IMG/VR virus record: IMGVR_UViG_3300034073_003624 | Span: 1 to 31,101 of that record | Origin: a virus | DNA: 31,101 bases | Strand: one strand, 5' to 3' | Part shown: piece after piece, positions 1 to 6,462 of the stretch | Position numbering within the stretch: position 1 is the stretch's first letter | Layout of the letters: the number at the start of each line of letters is the position of its first letter | Made by a program: the position numbers and the translations under genes | Notes under the pieces: model-generated | The model's input: only the letters and a program-made list of their open reading frames with translations | The model's database searches: none | What the model was told of the DNA's origin: nothing

Positions 1-671
1 GCGTGTGCGTCGGAGCGTGGACGAACAACAACCGTATCTACAACAACGCGCTGGTCGGCAACAAGTACGGCATCGTGCAACTGTGGAACGCCACGTCGCC
101 GGGCAACACCATCCGCAACAACATCATCAAGGACAGCACTTCACACGCATTCGCCGCGACACCTGCGGGGAGTTTTTCCACGACGGGGAATATCACGTTG
201 TCCGGCACGACTGGCATAGTAACTTGCACAAGTACGGCAAACGACTTCCCGAATTCGTCCTACTTCAATTACGCGATCATTGCGGGCGGCGGTGTCGGTT
301 GGATTGTCAGTAAACAGTCCAACATGCAAGTGACGATTGCGATCATCAGCGCGTTCTCAGGAACGACGTTCACCAACGGCAACTGGTCCCTGTCATTCGG
401 TCAGGACCAAGGTGTGTGGCCGGGGTACAGCGCACTGTTTGGCAACGCCGCAGGAGCGTACGCCGGCTCGGGTCAGTCGCTGACTGTGGGCAGCAACAAC
501 GTCATTACTGACCCCCAGCTGCGCCCAGACGGCCGAATTGCAAGCAACTCCCCTTGTGCGACGGCTGGGCTGTTTGCAGGTGGCATCCCGCTCGCCAACG
601 GCCGCCTGCGCCCTGGTTTCACGCCCATTGGCGCTTACATGGCCGTGTTAGATCGCACCGCCCGCGCATGA
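1..671 (+). CDS. Parallel beta-helix protein, C-terminal part (cut by window edge)
   Basis: The reading frame is open from base 3 and gives 222 residues; no start is present. The first 55 residues have the spaced asparagine ladders (NNN, YNN, RNN) and short alternating hydrophobic strands of a right-handed parallel beta-helix, as in pectate-lyase-like phage spikes and fibres. The last ~60 residues (DPQLRPDGR, NSPC) look like the cap that ends such helices. It is probably the second half of the gene that begins at 30563, since both edges lie in the same fold and between head genes. The frame does not join exactly, so some bases are missing. It overlaps the next gene by ATGA. Role inferred: exposed virion spike, fibre or head decoration binding or cleaving a polysaccharide; no catalytic residues can be assigned. 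Confidence 0.8.
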   Translation, partial: VCVGAWTNNNRIYNNALVGNKYGIVQLWNATSPGNTIRNNIIKDSTSHAFAATPAGSFSTTGNITLSGTTGIVTCTSTANDFPNSSYFNYAIIAGGGVGWIVSKQSNMQVTIAIISAFSGTTFTNGNWSLSFGQDQGVWPGYSALFGNAAGAYAGSGQSLTVGSNNVITDPQLRPDGRIASNSPCATAGLFAGGIPLANGRLRPGFTPIGAYMAVLDRTARA

Positions 672-955
672 TCCCCGCCGCCGACCTCGCCGCCATCTAC
701 GCCCAGTCCGACGCGTTTGCCGAGACCGCGACCTTCGGCGCGCACACGGCGCGGGTGTTCCTGCGCTCGGGCGATGAAGACGCCATGGGCGGCGAGCGCC
801 TGGTGCGCGGGTGGCGCATCCGCTACATCGCCGCGCAGCTGCCGGGCCTGCAGCGCGGCTCCACGCTTACCGTGGACGGGCAGAGCTACCGGGTGCTCGA
901 GGTGCGGGCACTGGACCACGGCGCCGAGTCCTCGGCGCGGCTGGAGCGGCTCTGA
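668..955 (+). CDS. Head-tail joining protein, gpFII-like
   Basis: A 95-residue protein starting at the ATG of an ATGA overlap with the beta-helix gene. It is a small, beta-rich protein with a VDGQSYRVLEV strand near the C-terminus, a pattern common in phage head-closure proteins of the lambda FII type. Position supports this: it follows the head module and precedes a tail-terminator-like gene and the tail tube. In that role it would sit on the connector below the portal and make the surface to which the finished tail docks. The assignment rests on size, pattern and order rather than on a diagnostic motif. The joint with the next gene is TGATG, so the two are likely translationally coupled. 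Confidence 0.65.
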   Translation: MIPAADLAAIYAQSDAFAETATFGAHTARVFLRSGDEDAMGGERLVRGWRIRYIAAQLPGLQRGSTLTVDGQSYRVLEVRALDHGAESSARLERL

Positions 956-1389
956 TGCCCAGCCTCGCCGAGCAGGTGGTCGCCGCCGTGACCACTGCCC
1001 TCACCGGCGCCGTGCCGGCCGTGGGCAGCCGGGTTTTCCGCTCGCGCGAGGATGCCCTCGTGCGCGGCGAGATGCCCGCCCTGGTGGTGCGCACGGTGAG
1101 CGACAACGCCGAGACCGTCTCGCTCGACCTCGCCATCAGCCGCGTGCAGCTCGAGCTCGCGGTGGAGGTGCACGTGCAGGCCGGCGAGCCGTGGGAGACC
1201 GCGGCCGATGCCGTGGCCACGGCGGCGCATACCGTTGTGCTCGGCCTCGCGCTGCCGGGCCAGGCGCGGGTGGTGTCGATGTTCCAGCTGGACGAGGCCG
1301 TGAGCGGCGATGCCTCGCCGGGCATGCGGTCGCTCAACTACGCAATCGAATTTTTCCGATCCACCGCCGCGCTCGATGCGGCGCCCTGA
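955..1389 (+). CDS. Tail terminator / minor tail protein (gpU-like)
   Basis: A 144-residue protein. The start is the ATG in TGATG, shared with the stop of the gene before. The N-terminal helix (SLAEQVVAAVTTAL), the middle strand-rich part with paired valines, and a C-terminal YAIEFFRST strand resemble small tail-completion proteins that cap the tube at its head-proximal end. It lies directly before the tail tube gene, which is where lambda-like phages place the terminator. Function is inferred from order and size. Confidence 0.6.
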   Translation: MPSLAEQVVAAVTTALTGAVPAVGSRVFRSREDALVRGEMPALVVRTVSDNAETVSLDLAISRVQLELAVEVHVQAGEPWETAADAVATAAHTVVLGLALPGQARVVSMFQLDEAVSGDASPGMRSLNYAIEFFRSTAALDAAP

Positions 1390-1401
1390 CAGGAGACACA
1401 C

Positions 1402-2049
1402 ATGGCAGTCATCGCAGCACAAGGGCTCCAGCTGAGCATCGCCTCGGCGTTCGGCTCGCCTTTCACCATCTCCGCCATCACCAACGCATCCGAGGGCGTG
1501 GCCACGCTGTCCGCCTCGCACGGCGTCACGGTGGGCGACCTCATCGAGATCACCAGCGGCTGGAAGCGGTTGAACCAGCGCGTGGTGCGGGCCAAGACCG
1601 TGGCGACCAACGACGTCACGCTCGAGCGCGTCAACACCACCAGCACCACCGACTACCCCGCCGGCGAGGGCGTGGGCACCGGCCGCGAGATCACCACCTG
1701 GACGAACATCAGTCAGCTGACCCCGGACATCTCGGTGAGCGGCGGCGGGTTCCGCGTGGCGGAAATCACGCAGTTGGACGACGTCCGCGTGAAGGAGAAA
1801 CCCATTTTGGCCGAGGCCGTGACGCTGACGTTTAACTACTTTTGGGACCCGGCTCTGCCGTGGCTCAGCGCGGTGGAAACCGCCGCGCGGTCGGGCCAGA
1901 CGTACCCGTTCCGCATCGTCGCGGGCGCCGCCAAAATCTACGGCAATGCCTATTGGGGTTACTCGTCTGAGCCGTCGGTCCAGAATTTCTTGATGGTCTC
2001 AAGCATCCAGCTTTCGGCCCAGGCGGACTCGATCACCTACACGACCTGA
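1402..2049 (+). CDS. Major tail tube protein
   Basis: A 215-residue protein with an AGGAGA ribosome site eight bases before the ATG, better than most of its neighbours and consistent with high expression. The sequence is almost all beta, with a central loop region (TNISQLTPDISVSGG) and a C-terminal strand pair (FLMVSSIQLSAQADSITYT), as expected for the tube fold of siphophage tail proteins. It is followed by the frameshifted tail chaperone pair and the tape measure, the standard order. Many copies would stack as hexameric rings around the tape measure. The family call relies on fold pattern and context. Confidence 0.75.
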   Translation: MAVIAAQGLQLSIASAFGSPFTISAITNASEGVATLSASHGVTVGDLIEITSGWKRLNQRVVRAKTVATNDVTLERVNTTSTTDYPAGEGVGTGREITTWTNISQLTPDISVSGGGFRVAEITQLDDVRVKEKPILAEAVTLTFNYFWDPALPWLSAVETAARSGQTYPFRIVAGAAKIYGNAYWGYSSEPSVQNFLMVSSIQLSAQADSITYTT

Positions 2050-2053
2050 GCGC

Positions 2054-2506
2054 ATGAGCGACATCGACCTGCAGGACCTGCGCCTTCGGGCGCAGCGCGT
2101 GAGGGAGTTCGACTTCCGGCTCGACCGGGAGGTGCTGTTCCACCTGCGCCACCCGTCGCGCTACGAGGCCGAAAGAATTTTCGTGCGCCACCGCGGCGAC
2201 ATGGCCGCGCTGCTGCGCGACCTGGTCGAGAGCAGCATCATCGGCTGGGCGGGCGTGTGCGTGCGCCACGCCGTGCCCGAGGCGAAGCACGGCGAGCACC
2301 GGCTGGAGTTCTCGCCGGAGGCGGCCGAGCTGATCCTCGACGAGCGCACCGAGTGGATCGACGCCATCGGCACGGCCATCGTCAACCGGATGACCGAGCG
2401 GCACGCACGCATGGACGACACGCGAAAAAACTCGCCGAGCGGGCCGCCTGGGAGCGCGCCCGCCGCGACGGAAAGCAGCTCGCCGCCGTCGGACTCGGAG
2501 CTCTGA
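2054..2506 (+). CDS. Tail assembly chaperone, short form (gpG-like)
   Basis: A 150-residue protein four bases after the tail tube stop. It is charged and mostly helical in its first ~115 residues. The last ~25 residues are low-complexity Ser/Pro, as expected for the unshifted end of a lambda G-type product. Codons 125-126 (AAA AAC) lie in an in-phase A-AAA-AAC slippery heptamer at 2425-2431; a share of ribosomes would slip back one base and make the longer product described separately. In lambda, G and GT bind the tape measure and recruit tube subunits, and are absent from the virion. Position between tube and tape measure is the standard one. Confidence 0.82.
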   Translation: MSDIDLQDLRLRAQRVREFDFRLDREVLFHLRHPSRYEAERIFVRHRGDMAALLRDLVESSIIGWAGVCVRHAVPEAKHGEHRLEFSPEAAELILDERTEWIDAIGTAIVNRMTERHARMDDTRKNSPSGPPGSAPAATESSSPPSDSEL

Positions 2507-2688
2507 TGGGCGAGGCCCCGGCACTGACGGACGGCGCGGCCGAGGTGATGCGCGCGTGGAACCTGCTGGGCGGCTACGAGCTGCAGCGTCTGGCCACGGT
2601 GGACGCCATCGACCCCGTGCGCGACCCGGAGGCCGTGCTCGACGGCCTGGTGGTGTTGCGCGACGCCCTGCGCGAGGTGGCGGAATGA
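2054..2688 (+). CDS. Tail assembly chaperone, -1 frameshift product (gpGT-like)
   Basis: Reading in the first frame to 2431 and slipping back one base at A-AAA-AAC gives 126 residues followed by 85 residues in the -1 frame, 211 in all. The -1 frame from 2431 onward reads as ordinary protein (LAERAAWERARRDGKQL, then GGYELQRLATVDAID) and ends at 2688, overlapping the next gene by ATGA. It has no good independent start near the slip site. A gene split this way between tail tube and tape measure is the hallmark of the lambda G/GT arrangement. The T part normally contacts tube protein. Frameshift efficiency cannot be judged from sequence. Confidence 0.8.
2425..2431 (+). promoter_or_regulatory. Programmed -1 frameshift heptamer A AAA AAC
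   Basis: Six A and one C in exactly the X XXY YYZ phase of the upstream gene (CGA AAA AAC). After a -1 slip the frame from 2431 continues open to 2688. The sequence directly after is very GC-rich (2432-2475) and could form a stimulatory hairpin, but I did not fold it. Confidence 0.82.
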
Positions 2689-3242
2689 TCCGCGCCCAGC
2701 TCGATGCCCGCGGCGCCCGCGTGCAGCTGGACGACCTGGCGCGCAACGCACTGCCCCAGGCCGTGGCCCGCGCGCTGAACCGCACGGCCACGTCGGCCCG
2801 GGCCGAGGTGATCCGCCGCATCCGCCGCGAGCTGCCCATCAGCGCGCGCAGCCTGCGGGGCCGGCTGCGGCTGTTTCGCGCGCAGCGTCTGCGCCTGCAG
2901 GCCAGTGTGCGCGCCACGCGCGACTACGACCCGCCGCTGGGCCTGTTCTCGCCCAGGTGGAGGCAGCGCCAGCCGGTGGGGGCCACCATCAAGCTGCCCG
3001 GGCGCGCGCGCCAGGCGGTGCCGGGCGCTTTCGTCGCGCGGACGAGCTACGGGCGCGAGGCGGTGTTCCGTCGCGTGGGGCGCGAGCGGCGGCCCATCAA
3101 GTTCCTGAGGGCCTCCGACGTCGGGGCGCCGACGGTGTCGGCGTCGTTCCTCCAGGCGCTGGCCGACGGCGCCGTGGTGGGTCGGGCGCAGGCGCGGTTC
3201 GCCCGCGAGATCGAGGCCGAGATGAGGTTCCGCCGTGGCTGA
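2685..3242 (+). CDS. Minor tail protein Z-like
   Basis: A 185-residue, very arginine-rich protein beginning at an ATGA overlap with the chaperone frame. The N-terminal part (ARALNRTATSARAEVIRRIRRELPI) matches the usual start of Minor_tail_Z family proteins, where a helix with an N-R-T core is followed by basic helices. The C-terminal helix (GRAQARFAREIEAEMRFR) is also typical. In lambda, Z helps make tails competent to join heads. Here the gene sits between the chaperone and the tape measure instead of next to the head-tail connectors. It overlaps the tape-measure start by eight bases. Confidence 0.65.
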   Translation: MIRAQLDARGARVQLDDLARNALPQAVARALNRTATSARAEVIRRIRRELPISARSLRGRLRLFRAQRLRLQASVRATRDYDPPLGLFSPRWRQRQPVGATIKLPGRARQAVPGAFVARTSYGREAVFRRVGRERRPIKFLRASDVGAPTVSASFLQALADGAVVGRAQARFAREIEAEMRFRRG

Positions 3243-5187
3243 GGCCCGTCTCACACTCACCGCCGTCGACCAGACCCGGGCGGCGTTCGACTCGGTCAAG
3301 CGCAACCTCAGCGACGTCGAGCGCACCGCCTCGGCCCTGGGCTCGGTGCTGGCCGGCATCGGGGCCGGGCTGTCGGCCGGTGCGCTGGTGGGCTTCGCCC
3401 GCCAGGCCATCGACGCGGCGGACAACCTCGGCAAGCTCAGCCAACGCGTCGGCGTGGCGGTGGAAAGCCTCGCCGAGCTGCAGTACGCGGGCAAGCTGGC
3501 CGATGTGACGACCGAGCAGCTTGGCGACGCCCTGCGCAAGCTGTCGGTCAACCTGCAGGCCGCGGCGGGCGGAGCAAAGGAGTTTCAGGGCGCGTTCGCG
3601 GCCGTGGGCATCTCGGCGGCCGAGCTGCGCAACATCGGCGCCGATGCGGCCGTTGCGCGCATCGCCGATGCCTTTGCCCGCACCGAGGACGGCGCGGCGA
3701 AGACGGCGCTGGCCGTGCGCCTGTTCGGCCGCACGGGGTCGGACCTCATCCCGCTGCTCAACCAGGGCTCGGCCGGGCTGCGGGCCGCCGGTGACGAGGC
3801 GCGGCGCTTCGGCCTGGTCATCACCGCCGATGCGGCCCGGGCCGCCGAGCAGTTCAACGACGACATCACGCGCCTGCAGGCCAGTGCCTCGGGCCTGGGC
3901 ATCGCGCTGGCCAACCGCGTCTTGCCCAGCCTAACGGCGTTTACCGCGCAGCTGCTGGAGGGGCAGAGGATCTTCGGCTCGTTCTCCTCGGCACTGCTCA
4001 ACATCGGCGTCGGGGTCGACCCGTTCAAGAGCTTGGCGGAGAACATCAAGGGCGCGCGCCAGGAGCTCGAGCTGCTGGAGCGCAAGCGGGCCAACTCGGC
4101 CAGCGAGGGCAACCGCAACCTCGGCGGCTTCGACCGCGAGATCGAGCGGCAGCGCAAGGTGCTGGAGTTCCTGCAGTTCCAGCAGCGCCAGCGCATCGAC
4201 ACCAGCGGCACGAGCGGACTCGACGCCCGCGACCTGCAACTGCGCCAGGCGCAGCAGCAGCCCCGCCAGCAGCTGAACTTTGCCGAGCAGGCCACCCGCG
4301 CCGCCCGTGCCCAGTCCGACGCCCTGACCGACGCCGAGCAGGCCGCGCTCACCCTGCAGCGCGCGCGTGACCGCGAGTTCGAGGCCAGCCTCGACGCCAT
4401 CGCCCGATCGCGCGAGCAGGCGCAGGCGGACTTCCTCCGCCGCTTCGAGGAGGGCAACCAGCTCGACCTTGAGGCCGCGCAGCGCCAGGCGCAGACCATC
4501 GAGCGCCTGCTCAGCGGCACCCGCACCGGGCAGGAGCAGGAGGCCCTGGGCGACATCGAGGCGCTCAACCAGGCGCTGGTGGTGGGGCGCATCAATGCGG
4601 AGCAGTACGAGGAGGCGTACGCGACGATTCAGACGCGGCTGAATGACATTCGCGGCGTGGCGCGTGATACCTTCCAGGCGCTTGCGGACGATGGCACCGC
4701 CGCGCTGCGCGACATCCGGTTCGCGGTCGAGGGCTGGGGGCGGGATTTCACCGAGACCCTGGCCAGCGCCATCGAGACGGGCAAGCTGCGCTTCTCCGAC
4801 CTGGTGGAGTCGGTCTTGTCGGACCTGCTGCGGCTGCAGATCCAGGCCTCGATCACGCGGCCGTTGTTCGATGCGCTGCAGGGGTTCGGTGCAAGCGTGT
4901 TCGGCTCCGGCGGCCGCGCGCCGGCGGGTGGCGCATCGTTTGGCGGGGCGCGGGCCGCCGGCGGGCCGGTGACGGCTGGCACCGCGTACCTGGTGGGCGA
5001 GCGCGGGCCTGAGCTGTTTGTCCCGCGCCAGTCGGGCGCGATCACGCCCAACAACGCCCTGGCGCCCAGCATCACGCAAAACGTCTACGTGGATGCGCGC
5101 TCCGACGTGGCCACGGTGCGCGACGCCGTGCGCCAGGCGGTGCGCATGGCGCAGTCCGAAATGGGCCGCGCTGCGGTGAGGGGCTGA
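3235..5187 (+). CDS. Tail tape measure protein
   Basis: A 650-residue protein starting at GTG 3235, with a GAGG site 10 bases before it, inside the end of the preceding gene. Residues ~35-60 are a Gly/Ala-rich hydrophobic segment (ALGSVLAGIGAGLSAGAL), which tape measures use in DNA injection. Long helical stretches rich in Gln, Arg and Glu follow at ~270-470 and suggest coiled coil. The C-terminal ~90 residues are Gly/Ala-rich and include YLVGERGPELFVP, a common motif near the end of tape measures. At roughly 1.5 angstrom per residue the tail would be about 100 nm, short for the group; this is inference. No muralytic motif is seen. Confidence 0.9.
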   Translation: MAEARLTLTAVDQTRAAFDSVKRNLSDVERTASALGSVLAGIGAGLSAGALVGFARQAIDAADNLGKLSQRVGVAVESLAELQYAGKLADVTTEQLGDALRKLSVNLQAAAGGAKEFQGAFAAVGISAAELRNIGADAAVARIADAFARTEDGAAKTALAVRLFGRTGSDLIPLLNQGSAGLRAAGDEARRFGLVITADAARAAEQFNDDITRLQASASGLGIALANRVLPSLTAFTAQLLEGQRIFGSFSSALLNIGVGVDPFKSLAENIKGARQELELLERKRANSASEGNRNLGGFDREIERQRKVLEFLQFQQRQRIDTSGTSGLDARDLQLRQAQQQPRQQLNFAEQATRAARAQSDALTDAEQAALTLQRARDREFEASLDAIARSREQAQADFLRRFEEGNQLDLEAAQRQAQTIERLLSGTRTGQEQEALGDIEALNQALVVGRINAEQYEEAYATIQTRLNDIRGVARDTFQALADDGTAALRDIRFAVEGWGRDFTETLASAIETGKLRFSDLVESVLSDLLRLQIQASITRPLFDALQGFGASVFGSGGRAPAGGASFGGARAAGGPVTAGTAYLVGERGPELFVPRQSGAITPNNALAPSITQNVYVDARSDVATVRDAVRQAVRMAQSEMGRAAVRG

Positions 5188-5188
5188 C

Positions 5189-5791
5189 ATGACAACGCTG
5201 GCCTGGCCTACCCTGTCGCGGCTGCCAAGCGCGCAGACGTGGACGCTGATCGCCAACACGCAGGTGCACGTCTCGCCGATCTCCGGCGTGGCGCAGACGC
5301 AACGCCTGGGCGGCGCGCTCTGGGCGACGACGATCACCTACGCCAACGTGCTCGAGGCCGATGCCGCCCTGCTGCAGGCGCTGCTGGTCTCGCTCGAGGG
5401 CAAGGCCGGCCGGGTGAATGTGCCGTGCTTCGGCCAGCGTCGGCCGCGCGGCACGATCAGCGGCTCGCCGCTGGTCAAGGGCGCGGTGCTGGCCGGCGCG
5501 ACGCAGATCAGCATCGACAACGTGACGCCCGGGCAGACCCTGCTGGCAAACGACCTCATCGGCATCGGCGGGCGCATCTACATGTGCAAGTCCGCCGTGA
5601 CGGCCGACGGCAGCGGCACCATGGCCGTGACGGTGGGGCCGGCCACGCGGGCCGCCATTGCGGACAACGCCGCCGTGACGCTGATCGGCCCCACCACGAA
5701 GATGATGCTGGTGGACGACCGCCAGAGCTGGGAGTTTGCGCCGGGCCGGGTGCGCACGCTCACGCTCGATCTCATCGAGGCGCTGCCGTGA
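5189..5791 (+). CDS. Distal tail protein (Dit/gpM-like)
   Basis: A 200-residue protein directly after the tape measure. It is beta-rich. Its first ~80 residues end with a motif (GRVNVPCFGQRRPRGT) and the last 30 (DDRQSWEFAPGRVRTLTLDLIEALP) form a final strand pair, a layout common in tail proteins that start the baseplate after the tape measure. A Gly/Thr-rich middle domain (~90-160) looks like an inserted beta domain. Function rests mainly on gene order. It overlaps the next gene by GTGA. Confidence 0.6.
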   Translation: MTTLAWPTLSRLPSAQTWTLIANTQVHVSPISGVAQTQRLGGALWATTITYANVLEADAALLQALLVSLEGKAGRVNVPCFGQRRPRGTISGSPLVKGAVLAGATQISIDNVTPGQTLLANDLIGIGGRIYMCKSAVTADGSGTMAVTVGPATRAAIADNAAVTLIGPTTKMMLVDDRQSWEFAPGRVRTLTLDLIEALP

Positions 5792-6459
5792 GAGCCATGA
5801 CCGCGGCCGCGGCCACGCGGCTGCAGGCCGCCTCGGTGGATCTGCTGGTGTTCATCCAGCTGGACCTGCCCTCGGGCGTGGTGCGGGTGTGTTCCGACGC
5901 GATCACGCGGCAGTGGGCCGGCAACCAGTGGCTGGGCGGCGCGGCGTTCACCGCGCTGCAGCCGATCGACGAGACCAGCAGCCCGAGCGCAGCGGCGCTG
6001 TCGTTGTCGTTCTCCGGCATCGACACGGGGTTCGTCGCCGCGATCCTCGGAGACGACTACCAGGGCCGGATCGCTTCGATCTGGATCGCCCCACTGGACG
6101 ACGCCGGGGTGCCGGTGGAAGACCCGGTACTGGTGTTCTCTGGGCTCATCGATTCGCCGGTCATCGAGATCGGCGCCACCGCTACGGTGGTGCTCAACCT
6201 CGAGAACCGCTGGTCCACCTGGAACACAGCGCGCACCCGGCGCTACAACTCCGCCGACCAGGTGGCCGAGTTTGCCGGAGACAAGGGTTTTGACTACATC
6301 GAGTCCATCGAGCAGGCCGAGCTGGTGTGGGGCACGTTCAAGGGCCCGCCCGCGCCGACGCCGAGCTTCATCCAGAAGGGCATGACGGGCTTCTTCAACG
6401 CCGTCAACCAGGTCGGCAACCAGATCGGCGATGCCATCGCCGACGTGTTTGGGTGGTGA
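5788..6459 (+). CDS. Tail hub / minor tail protein (gpL-like position)
   Basis: A 223-residue protein. GTG 5788 is chosen over ATG 5797 because it overlaps the upstream stop and has GAGG at a seven-base distance. The N-terminal two thirds are beta-rich (LSLSFSGIDTGFVAAILGD, VFSGLIDSPVIEIGATATVVLNLEN) and resemble tail-tip hub proteins encoded between Dit and J. The motif WNTARTRRYNSADQ near residue 150 is reminiscent of a conserved segment in this class. The C-terminal 40 residues are Gly/Phe-rich and amphipathic. No NlpC/P60 peptidase gene follows, unlike lambda K. Confidence 0.6.
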   Translation: MRAMTAAAATRLQAASVDLLVFIQLDLPSGVVRVCSDAITRQWAGNQWLGGAAFTALQPIDETSSPSAAALSLSFSGIDTGFVAAILGDDYQGRIASIWIAPLDDAGVPVEDPVLVFSGLIDSPVIEIGATATVVLNLENRWSTWNTARTRRYNSADQVAEFAGDKGFDYIESIEQAELVWGTFKGPPAPTPSFIQKGMTGFFNAVNQVGNQIGDAIADVFGW

Positions 6460-6462
6460 CGG

